A DNA stretch of 64,000 bases from Odiellus spinosus (Eukaryota; Arthropoda; Arachnida; Opiliones; Phalangiidae), in contig OY987227.1 in the NCBI GenBank assembly GCA_963920705.1, forward strand, positions 25,277,935-25,341,934, in the 5' to 3' direction. A program made the position numbers and the translations under genes. This document shows positions 49,391-61,200 of the stretch, piece by piece (the stretch's first letter is position 1; each line of letters begins with the position of its first letter). The notes under the pieces are model-generated. The model was given only the letters and a program-made list of their open reading frames with translations. It had not been told where the DNA came from and did no database searches.

Positions 49391-50073
49391 TGTAAATTTT
49401 AATTGGTACGCCCAAAGAAACTGCTAGTGAAAAGTGCAACCTTTTAAGTAGATAATAGATCTTAACTTCCGAGAAAATGATTACGGTGAAAGGTTTCTCA
49501 AGGAACCTTTCGCCGGTTCCTGCGGGCTCGAAATGAAGCCGGTTTTTAATTTTTAATCTTCCCTTAGATAAGTTCTGAGATTTCGGGCCGCATTGAAGAG
49601 AGCTCGGAACGGGCCTTTGGCCTTGCACGATTCATTATAATTTTTCACTGTCGTTATAAAACACAAACGTTCAATAGATTCAGTATCGCGCAATTTCCAT
49701 TTACAATAATGAAGGATAAATTTTACGACCGAGAGTTTTACTAAAATATACCTTTACGGAAATGTTTACGGAAAAACAAAACAGTTTCGAACTTTCGAGT
49801 CGTAAATTTAGACGATCGTCTCCTCCTACTCCTAAAGATCATAGAAATTTTTCATGATGCAAACTATTAAGAGCAAGTATGCAACTGCGTCTGCGTCGTC
49901 TGGTTCATCCATAGCAGGGTCCGTTTTTCTGGGTTATGAGAGAAGGGTTCCTTTTTTTTTTTTTTTTTTTTTTTTTTGTCTAGGTGCGCAGCATAGTAGT
50001 TTTTGCACCAGTACGGTAGTCCCTCGAGGCTACAAAGCCAGATCAGTCAGTTATATTATGTGCCTAAATATAA

Positions 50074-50290
50074 ATGAGTACTGGGAATTGGGCAACGGAT
50101 GGAGACGGGAGTGCGGGACATGAAGGACAAACCGGCCGCGGATCATTCGCAACACTTCCGGTTCGAACAGAACAACACCCAGAGCTTCAGCCTCTGCCAC
50201 TAAGACGTCATATATATCACCGACTAGAAGCCCAATCTGTAACCATTCGAAATCCAGTATTCGATGGAAAATATCAGGTCCCCTTCAAGG
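50074..50290 (+). CDS. Possible first coding exon of an unrecognised gene
   Basis: ATG at 50074 opens a frame with less AT-rich, coding-like composition: MSTGNWATDGDGSAGHEGQ, later RNPVFDGKYQVPFK. A good donor (AAG|GTTAGT) follows at 50291. Without splicing the frame continues to a stop near 50448. No family recognised; no second exon found. It lies between the divergent SELENOI start and the convergent DUF389 gene end, so a small gene is possible, but so is chance. Confidence 0.25.
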
Positions 50291-50913
50291 TTAGTAAAAA
50301 ATCCGCTATATGGATCCCCTTGACCGTTTTCGAATATTTACAGAATAAGGCCCCTGGGACGAAAATAATCACCGAATACTCCGTCGCTGATCTAAGTTGG
50401 TCCTGGTTTGACATTGATCATCAAAACCACGTGACCTTTCGGTATTAGGACTTGAATATTTTTAGCGCCGACTCCGCCGAGAAGTCCGAGGTTTGACTGC
50501 ACACGTGCTGATAATAAGCTATATTTGAAGCGGGAATTTCAAAACGTTGAGAAGTATAAAAGTTGAAAATTAACCATAAATGCAGCGAACAATTTGAACC
50601 CGTTTTTCTCACATTCAACACAAATGTTTCATAATTTTAGAATTTAGACCAGATATATCATATAGGATAACCAAATATTATTTTTATTTATAGAGACTAA
50701 ACTAAAGTCGTTTTTTAGGAGTTGGCAAGTACTACTTTTTAGCTACGGGGTTTAACATTGTATCAATCCGTTAAATCTTTTACCAATTTGAACGGAAGCA
50801 TAGTTTTTAAAACATACGATGTTTGATGAATTTCTCCTGGAAGGTTTTCGTGTTTGACTAGGTACAATTTTCTGAATAGCAACGATGCTAGATTAATGAA
50901 TCCAAGAATCAAT

Positions 50914-53900
50914 TCATTTCTTCTCATTAAATGTTTTAATAGATGAAAATCTTGGTGGCAGCGGAGGAATAAAACTGGCTAGGGGATCTTCCGATGGCGT
51001 CACCATAAACCTAGTAGTGCTCATTTTCCTCAAGGTATTCTGAGGAGGCCATAAACTACCAGGAGTCGCGGTGAAAGATTTTCGCAACGTATCGCGAAGG
51101 GTTTCACTGACGCGGAGAGCCCCGGTCGGCTCCGAATGGCGACGAACATCGACTCCTTCTAAATCTGAATCATTTCCTTTATTTTCCTGAAAAATAAGTA
51201 CATGTACAAGTAAAGGTTAATAGCTCACTTAGAATGCAAAGACAATGAGCAACTCACCCCTTCTTGAGGCGTGTCGTTGGTGCCTTCTACCATAGTGGAC
51301 TTTCTTCTTCGGCTAAAAATTCGCTTGAAGCTCGAGCCCCTAAAACCGTTCTCGACATCTGGCTTATTGATAGTGAAACCAGGATGGCTGTACTTTCTAT
51401 TCAAGACGCCCATTGTCATTCTTCTTGCTAAGCCTACATCCTAAATTCACGCGGTTTGGATATAATTAGTTTCTTGTTCAACGAATATCTACTCTCTCTG
51501 TTAAATTTTCACACCCTTACCTCCGATCTTGGAACCTTTGCTAAAATACTTCTGTAAACGTCATCATCTTCAACATCCTTAAGATAATGACGCGAAAGTT
51601 AGATATTATAAAAACCTTCAAAAGACCACTATCTAGTATCATCCGTACAATGCCAACCAATAGGTTAAATGAGAGCACATAAAATGCTGGTAAAACAAAA
51701 ATGCTTCAGTGATCTTTGGTTGAGTTGGCAAGGTATGATGTTTTGAGAAATTCTCATTATGTACTTACTCTAAGCATATCCTGTAGCGTTACATACTGCG
51801 TTTGGGAGTTTCTTAATACCACATCGGGATTCATTTGATTGCATTTCTAAATATAAAAAGATTTGTATATTTTAATATCTGATCAGTAGGCTTTGATTAC
51901 ACTCTATACTAAACATACCGCCCATTCGGCTAAAAAGGATTGCCCCAGCTCTTCGGCTTCTTGACTGCGAACTGTTTGGTTATATTGACGGGCAACCTTC
52001 AAATAAAAATATACAGATAATTATGTACCCATGTCAAAACCAATACCAGTAAAATAAAATTAAAAATTATTAATTATTATAATACCCTTATATCGTGAGT
52101 CCAGAAACGACTAGTTCTCTTCACATTCGTTCGTGGAGCAACTTCTTTAATCTACTTGCGTAATAGGAATTAGACCCGAAGTCATTTTGATAAAACGTTA
52201 TTAGCACGACTTACTTTGAGAACCAATAAGGCGGCGATGATGATACAAATAATGTTAATAATTGTTAAGAGTAAGCTTAAAGTACCCAAAACGGCGCATT
52301 CCACGTCCATATTGGTAGAAAATGAATTTTTATATCCAGTGGGCGCTTTCAAGGCTGGGTTGATACTTAAATGGTCACCACTTTCGGTAGTGATCCATTC
52401 ATTTTCGTACCAATATGATTTGATGTGTTTCAAAAATGATATTCCCCACAACAATCCCTAGACGGAATAATATCTTGGTAAGAAGAAAACCATTGTTTGG
52501 ACACCAGTTAATAGGGTTATAAACTCTTCAACTTACAGCGTTTACAGCTGGTGGTAATAAAGAAGCCGATATGGCAACTCCAACTAACGACCCGGCGTTG
52601 CCTCCCAAAACGGACAGTGCCACTCCGGCACCCGATGGTACGGCAATCAAAACTCCGATCCATAAGCTTCTTAGCTGTCCTCTGTGTGAGTAAGAAAGGT
52701 TTCATGTGGTTAATTCGTCCATTAGTAACATAAAAAACCACTTTGGACGATGACATCATCATGTTGGCATACTAGAGGCTAATTCTGTATTCCCGGGTTC
52801 TTATATACTTAGATGAGTTCTTTTATCTGACTATTTTATTTAAGATGATAAGAAGACTTATTACCTAAAGCTAATCGGTATGTGGCACACTTACGTTACT
52901 TATGATTAGACTTAAATTAAAAACTCATCTAGCATGTACCTTCCAAACATCTCGAACGTTGGAAAAGGTCCGCCTCCATATTCTTCGACACAAGCTATTC
53001 CAACCAAAAAGCCTTAAATAAAAAGGTTACAATTAGAATAATGGCAATACCTTCCACTAATTTGAGGTTCATATTTTTGTATTTACCTATCACCAAACAT
53101 ATGAAGAGTCCAACCATCTCGGCTTTGAATCCCAAACATACGAGGGACCTGTCTCGAACCGCCGCGCCAAATGTACCAGCCAATATAGGTCCCTGTTGAC
53201 GAATGACATGACAATTTTGGTATTGGTAAGTGGTCTTAAATTTGAGAACATTAAAGGAAAATTCCATTTTAAATATTTTTGAAATACGTTGGTACATGGT
53301 ATTTCCCTCCCAAAACCACCACCTCGACAGATGAAACGCTTCTATCATTGTGAAAATTAAATTCATAGAATTTAACTTTTAAGCCGAAAAACAAATTAAC
53401 GGCGGTTTTAGTTTTTTAAAGCAATAATCAAAATACTGCAGATTTTTCTCACTAGTAAACAATAATCAAAACTTTTCAAAAATTAAATTAAAATGGAATT
53501 TTGTTATATATATTTTTTTACCATCAGAGGAGATATGAGCATGCTAGCTACTATGACTACTGATGAGTTTTCCATCAATCCAAACGCTGCAATGAAACTA
53601 AGGGAAACCCAAAAATTATTTAAATATAGTTTTAGTTGAGTACTGTAGTTCATGCATTTCAACCCATGAATTTTGATTCATCATTTCAACTTGCAGGACC
53701 ACCTGGTCACACAGATCCTATTACTAGCTTGAATTAAGTTTTCGCGCGGCGATTACTTATTAAGTTAAGCAGGAAAACCTAGACTTGCCATATATGTCAT
53801 GAAAAAATTCTGGATAGAAATGGTATATATTATGACCATGCATCTATGTACCTGGCTAAAATAACGAACATGATAAAATCGAAGGTCATTTGACTTCCTA

Positions 53901-56388
53901 TTTTGACACTCTCAACAACCTGAAATATAGATCGTGATTTATTATTTAATCAGTATATCGACGTTCAGTTGGAAAAAAGGGTCAATACCTGAGCCACTGT
54001 TAATCTGGCAGTGATTGATTTAAGAAACTGTTTTTGCATAGCTTTGAAACCTTTGTTGGATTTCGTTTTGACGCTGCGAAGCTTCATGGATTCCGTCCCT
54101 TGATTTTCACTAAACAAAGAGAGGTTTATGGTACGTTGGGTCAAGAAATATTTTTTCCTTACCCCGTATTTTCATCAGTTTCATCATCTTCCGATTCGCG
54201 GTCCGAGTACTCGGTTTCCCGATAGAAAACAGAGCAAGGCAAAACCCTGCACATAATAAGACCATGTTTCAGTGAGCTAAATTCAAATGGCACAAAAATT
54301 CAAAAGGTCAAAGACTAACGCTACTGTTGACTGGGCGATTATTCCGATTCCTCTGACTGATAACGCTCTAAGGATGTGATCGCACCGTTCGGGTGATTCG
54401 CAGGGAAAATATACCTGGTAAAAGAGGTCATTTTCTTGACCCGACCAGACAGCGTCGAAGATGCCCAGTAAAGGAAGAACGTCCCTCAACATCTAATACG
54501 TAAAATTATTAGATTTTAAAAATAACTTGAGAAGAAATTTATGGAATTCATCCGAAGATGCGTTTGAAGGGGCGGGACCTATTTTATACCATAAAAGGCA
54601 TTCACGATCTAATAATAACGATTAACTGCAGACTCCGCCCAGCGTTGATTGACTTTGGCTTATAAACATACCACTTCTAAGGGCCCTTTCTTTTCGACAA
54701 AGTAGATATTGCTATAGAGGGAACTCTTTTTGTTCTCCAGCGGTTCTTTTTCAGCTTCATTCTGCTTCGTTTCAACCTTAGTTACAGTAAATAGAGCTTT
54801 GTCCGGTTCGTCGAGCTCGTTCACGTGGGTCACTTCCAATGTCTCGGGTTCGTCATTTTCTATAATATCCAAAAACGCAGGTGTTAAGAGTAATTTAATC
54901 AAGAGCATAAAGCTACGGTGGACTCAAGAGACATTAGCTACGTTCGTTGACACTAGATATTTGTTAGCCTCTTTGTTTAAAAAAAAAATTAAATTAGTTA
55001 GCTTAAGGCTTTGAAACCTTTTCGAATGTTCAAATCCACTTTTCAAGCAAATAATTTCATTTTTTGCCAAATTTTGATCTTTTCCAAAACGGTTAAAAGT
55101 TACATTCGCACTAGAGTAATTGAAAACGTTATGAAACGATTAGGAAGGATCGAATTGTGAAATTCCAGAGTCACGTGTGTAAATTTTCAACCAAACAACT
55201 CAATTATTATCATGAAAAGTGGTATTCATCCTTCGAAAAGACTTGTTAACGAATTCAAGTCTCTAATGTGAAAGTAGCTTAAGTTTCTAAAAACCGTTTT
55301 CAAAGCTGAATTATCTTTTAAAGCTTATAATTGGTTTTTGTCAAAGAATCTCTAGAACCAAAATTTTCAAATTTGACCTATCCAAAATGATTAGAATCAG
55401 TTTCAAAGTCTAGTGTGAACGCGGTTAATGAAAACCCTTCCCTAAGAGGTTATTGACCTTTAAAGCATACGGACCCGCATCCGTTAAAGATCAAAGAGAA
55501 AATTGGGGCTGGGTAGGAGAAATATCATTTCAAATTTTCTGACACCCTCCTCACTGAGAGGAGAGTAAGTCATTACGGACTCGAGCCTTTACCAAGGTCG
55601 AGTTATACTATGGCTAGTTCCATATTTTCACCCCAGTGGGCTATGATTCCAGCTCAAAAAATTTAAAAATAACTGTATTCTGCATGTCCACGATCTGTTC
55701 CGTGTATCTAAAATGACACGAATGTCGGGTTGGGCGAGTGGCTGAGATCTATACACTCTTGGTTTGATTAATAGTTTCGAAAAAATTATATAGTTAACGC
55801 TGAAGTGACGTTATCTTATCGCTAAAATTTACAGCCGAAAGGTAACGGTGTAAAATTAACACACTATTTGAAGCAAATGGTACGTCTGAAAATTTACTTA
55901 TTTTTACTGAAAAAAAAATCTATGAGCTTAAAATAATCTACGCTACACTTTGCTTTGTGGACCTTTTGGTGATTGTAATAGAAAAAAAATCGATTTTTCC
56001 ACCTGTCTCAGAAGATGACTGACCTTGAAAAATAGATAGCTTTCATTAAATCTCATTCAAATCAAGCTAATTATTAAACTTTCATGAAAAATTTGTAATT
56101 TCAAATAACAGCCTATAGGCATAGGTTTAGATTAAACTGATGTAAAAATTGGATAACGACCACAAACATATGAATTTAACCACCGTATTAAATTTTATGT
56201 GAATTTTAATCAAAACCCAGCAAGAATAAAACAATATATCTTGAGAACCATAGATACAAATGAAGTCCTGCATACATACCTTGCTTGTTTAAGCTTTCCT
56301 GGCTAGAATGAGTTGACAACTGCGGATATTCATTAATCTCGTACTCCTTCTTGGGAACGGATACCACAAACCACATTCCCGAACTCAT
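50914..56388 (-). CDS. DUF389 family multi-pass membrane protein, paralogue A (complete)
   Basis: Seventeen exons: 56280..56388, 54672..54859, 54320..54414, 54163..54246, 53989..54109, 53852..53919, 53522..53597, 53087..53192, 52940..53012, 52537..52681, 52215..52457, 52086..52151, 51919..51996, 51769..51846, 51521..51577, 51258..51440 and 50914..51186. In frame throughout: 680 residues. An N-terminal region has FPCESPERCDHILRALSVRG (about 102-121), then an acidic stretch. The DUF389 core follows: FIAAFGLMENSSVVIVASML, SPLM, GPILAGTFGAAVRD, LIAVPSGAGVALSVLGGNAG and SASLLPPAVNA (about 213-355), with a last helix ending near 436. The roughly 245-residue tail looks cytoplasmic, is basic and Ser/Thr-rich, and carries DVEDDDVYRSIL and a proline motif PPLPPRF near the end. 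DUF389 proteins are membrane proteins of unknown function, common in prokaryotes and scattered in animals; I do not assign an activity. Confidence 0.88.
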
Positions 56389-57427
56389 TTATTTAATTTT
56401 TTAATCTGCTGCCTTTTTTAAAAAAAAAATTATTACGATTCCGACATACAATCTCGAAGAAACTGTACGTAGCTGCACTCTCTCTTTCAAACTTCCTATC
56501 GTATTTACGAGTAAAATATCTAAAAATGGCGGGAAGTGTTCAATGATAACCGCTATCGCTTATAAAGAATGGGTACTTCTGAAGTTGAATAAAATCTGTA
56601 GATTAAGGTATATCTTGAGGCACCTAATAAAATATTCTCGTACCGTACAATATATTCAATTTTTTAAAACACGAAAAGGCGCGGTTCTAATCCGCAATAT
56701 TCCAAGGATTTAAAACAAATTTGCGCGAACTTCCGTTGTAGAATACAGTTACGAAAAAAAAAATAGCGGACATGTGAAAACAGTAAAATGGAAATATAGT
56801 TTAAAATCTTAATTTTATTTCATTTTCAAGGCACTATTTAGTAATCATAATACGGGGTTTTAAAATCCGACAGAAAATAATTAAGGCTTGAATAAAGTGC
56901 GTTTTCAGACAATAATAAAGCGTCAAAGATTATTCAATAAACAGAACAGATTGAAATGCACTAACAAGCGGTTCTCGATTTATAAGATTGCTTACCTCAG
57001 TTAATCAAAATCAATTTTTGCGACTGTTTAACGCAAAAATCTAATGATTTTAAGTTAAACTGAAACCATAATGTCGACACGAGAACAACGTGGGAAAAAA
57101 CCAACTGACAAAGTATATACACACATCCGCATTTTGGGTTTTAATTTCTAAAGAGTAATTTCCAAAAAATTGATCAAATGATAAAATTCTAGGGAAATTG
57201 CGTGGGAGATATTTTACGTTTTTCGAACAGGACATTAACATCTACGAAACATTGCTTTGAGGAATATTATAGACTAGTACAACACAAGTGTTTCATTTAG
57301 GGCCTACTGAATAACACTGATTCCGTCTAAACTAATCCATCTCGAAAATTAAGAATTGAATAGGTCGAAGCTAGACTTAATTCTGACACAACTCTGACAG
57401 TTTTCGTTTCCATTTGTACTTTATTAA

Positions 57428-57718
57428 AGGGAGTATGATGTAATGAAACACGTTGCTTTTATTTGATAGTGTATAGTAAGTCTTAAGATTTAAATAAAGC
57501 TTATATTTCAAGTTTAAAAGAGCATTTTCAATATATTCATTAAAAATTATATATTTTTAATGAATATTTATTAACCGTTGTGATTGGTTAACTTAATTTC
57601 CAACGTGCGGACAATATTTTACGATAAATATCCAGGTTTTAGAATAAGAATCTTCAGCAGGGTTAAGTTGAACATACTATCTTATAAAAGCAACTTGTTT
57701 CATTACTTCACATATCCT
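57428..57718. mobile_element. TTAA-flanked MITE between the DUF389 genes
   Basis: 291 bp flanked by TTAA (57424-57427 and 57719-57722). Left end AGGGAGTATGATGTAATG with AAACA, right end TGTTTCATTACTTCACATATCCT. A central AT palindrome, TTCATTAAAAATTATATA / TTTTTAATGAATA, lies at 57535-57570. No coding. Confidence 0.78.
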
Positions 57719-58226
57719 TTAAGGGAAAAAAGGGGGGAAGTAACCACTCGCATTTGCATTTCAATCTTAATTTAAGGGTAATTCAACGTATAGATCACCA
57801 GCCTTTCAATCCATCACTCGTCATTCGATATAATCGCTGTCATTTTATGATTAAGTATATATTATTATATTATTAACGTATCGCGTTCAGCTGCCTTCGT
57901 ATAAATACGTATATTTTGTTCCTAAATTGGCCTACAAACTCATAAACTGGATAACAAATTTTCCTCCTTTGTATAACGTAAAGGGGGACTCATTTCGTGA
58001 TTTCGAGAGTAATTATAAACATTTACAACAATGATTATGGTTAAACTAACAATTATGAATAAATATGGCAAGAAGACGGTAGACCGACACCCGATATCAA
58101 ATACCGCTAAGCTACAAATTCGGGCTCACCATCGCACCTTCGGCGCTCGCTACGGGACTATACACTCTTGGGGGGAATCGGTCTTCAGTCTTATCTCCAA
58201 AAAGGGACGCGTGATTGGACAAACAT

Positions 58227-61200
58227 TTAAATATTAGACTCCATGTTAGGTATGGAAAATTGTTTGCTTTTTCTAAATCTAGGGGGTAACGGGGGAACCA
58301 CGTCATCGACGGGAGTTACGACGAACCGGGTGCTAGTTAAACGCCGTAATTTGTTGCGCGATGGCCACAGACTGTAAGGAGGGCTAGACGCGGTCGCCAA
58401 TGATTTACGAAGCAAAGGGTTAATCGACGTTCGAATGGACGGAGCCGAACGACGTAATCGTACTCCCGCTAGATCGGGATCTTCGAAGGCATTATTCGTA
58501 TTGGATGTCGGTGAATCTTCCTGTTAAGCGTCAACGGGAAAGATTATTAACATTGAATCCGAAAATTAAGCAACAAAATAAGACAGTCCACTCCACTTGG
58601 CTTCATAAATAACTACGTTTAAAATTTCCCTCATCTCAAAAATGTTTAGATTCACGCGTAAACCGGAAATAGTTTCGCATACGAGTATTCATTTGTGTCG
58701 TTAAACGTGTGTGGAGTGAACCCAAAGAGGGTGGCTTCGCGAAAATAAAATTTTGCGCCGCGAGAAAAATCGTAATCGTTGGCTTTAGTCAGATTCGATT
58801 TTTACCCCTCGCCTGACGTCATTGGTCTAATTTTAAAAACCTTATTGATGCGCTCTACAAGAATCTCTTGTTGAACAAAACCGTCATTTGAAATGAAACC
58901 AGCCCTTTAAATTGTAAATTAGACCTAGCCTTTGGTAGATATAAGCAGGTCAAAATCATTTAAGAGCCATTGAAAGGTTAATCGTCGACTTCGTCTGTTT
59001 TTTATCTCGCCATCCATTGCTATCTCAATTAGTCTATAGATTAATTAACCCATAGATTATTGGTATCTCTTGATGCCAAAGACTAGATAAAGGATTTCTG
59101 ACCAAAAGTCAAAGCCCTTTATCTGGTCTTTGGTACCAAGAGACTAATGCGAAGAAAAAATCGAATAAACAAAGGACGTTGATCAACCAGAAGGATCAAG
59201 GTAAACTATCTCGAGTCGATGGCAATTTTAAGTACATGTGCAAGTACAAACGTACCTCAACGGAAGACATCGCCTCGTTTAATCTAGTATGTCTCCTTTT
59301 GTTGATGGCTCTCTGGACGGGTGATGTGGAATAGCCACTCTCAACGTCAGAGACTCGTCGAGATGGCATTCCTCTGTTACTAGTATAAGGACCCATGGTT
59401 AACCGTCTAGTGACGTTCTGTAATAAAACGAAAACAAGATTTTCACAAAATTTTGTGATAAATCGGTGATGAAATCTAAAATTTGTCAAATAAGTTTAGA
59501 CGCCCGTGCTATTAAGCGTACCTGAGTGGTTGGGACGTATGTTAGTATGCTTCTGTAAACGTCATCGTCTTCGACATCCTAATCGTCAAATATAATATTT
59601 TATGTATTCGGAGTAAAGTTTATGAAAATACAAAACAATAACGATAATAAATTAAGAAACTAACATTTATCATGTCTTGTAGCGTTTGATACTGCGTGGC
59701 TTCATCCTGCAAAACTTCTTCGGCGTTGATTCCATTTAAATTCTGAGAGATTCGAAGACAAATATTAAAGCTCGCGTCACTTTTGAATATAATTTTCACT
59801 AAAAAGTGGCCATTTCGCTAAACTGATTAATAATATACTTTAGTCGACATCTTTCCTATATGTTAGGCCAGTTGTTCTTTTCCTAGAAGTGAGGCTAGGT
59901 ATTATAACCCATCCCAATCTGTATGGGGATTTTCATGGGCATGGACATACCAACTGGCTTCACTTATAAGAATGAGTCGTTTTCTGAGACACAAAATGAA
60001 GTAAGTATTATCATGAATTTATTTACGGAAACTTGAATAGGGTATCAATTCTCAGTACTTTAAGTAATCGAGATTATCTAATACGCTTATCAGAACCAGT
60101 TTTATAATTTAAATGGAAATGTTTTCACGTAAAACTCGTTGTCTACTAACTTGCGTGACTCAACTTATTTTTAATTGACATTAAAAAACTATTCTATTCT
60201 ACGTTTCTGATTGACTCTGGCGATCTAGAGAGGTCATCCCTGATCCCAGAAGTAGATGAAACCCTCCTTTGAAGTCTACTACTCCAATGTTACATATAGC
60301 GCTCCTCTCTGTATGGGTAAAATTCCCAATTTTACGAGTAAGAAGGGGTCCTACTTCATCCCCCTTGTCTACGGAAAATTGGAAATTCTCTCTCTCCACA
60401 AACGACGACGTTTTTTGGACGAACTCCAAGGCTGTTAGAGGTATTCGCTCGACGAGCTCCCGCTCCGAAAACATTTACCGTTAGGAGGCGTACGAATCGC
60501 GCCTTTTGAGAATAGCCCATACAGAGATGGGTAGACAAGACCCGGGAGTAATAGACTTCAAAGGAGGGTTTCATCGGCTTCTGCTGATCCATATGATAGA
60601 AAGGATAATGATAATTGATATATATTCACGCGTATATAAATTCACGGTATTACGTCCAAAGAAAGTAAGACCGTCTTTCAATGGACGTCAACTGCCAAAC
60701 ATTTTGAGCCCCGTTTGGGTTACGTATCATGCGAAGAGACCCTTTAAAGCCAATAACCACCAACACCATAGCGATATATACCTGCAGAAGATTGAAGTTA
60801 TCCGTACAGGCCTGAGTGTATGGATTGTAATTTATTAGAAAGAAAGAGATAGCCCAAAATAAACCAAAAACATGCGGAAAAAGAGTTTGATTTAGGGCAG
60901 TAGCTAAAGAAATTTAGTGCTGGTGCCAAAATCGTAATTATAAGGGTTTCTTTAAGTAACTTATGAAAGTAAATTTAATTACCGCCCATTCTGACAAGAA
61001 TTGTTGCCCCATTTCGGAACCTTCTTGATGATTAATGGTTTTGTTATAATCCCTGGCAATCTGGAAATAAAATTGTAATATTTACACACTTTTGCAGAAT
61101 CAAAAAATATGGAGGACAGATAATTACTTCGGCCCCCAATTCTTAAAATAACTAGAATAGTAGTTGACCACCACGACCAAAACTATTTCCTACTATTCAC

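Noticed and set aside
55731..55780. tRNA-like sequence (GCGAGTGGCTGAGATCTA ... GGTTTGATT)
   Set aside because: Has weak A- and B-box resemblance but no cloverleaf could be drawn; at most a degenerate tRNA-derived repeat.
60256..60838. Genes within 60256-60838 and 61815-62162
   Set aside because: These frames fall in family 1 MITEs; the same translations recur at the other copies with frame-breaking differences.
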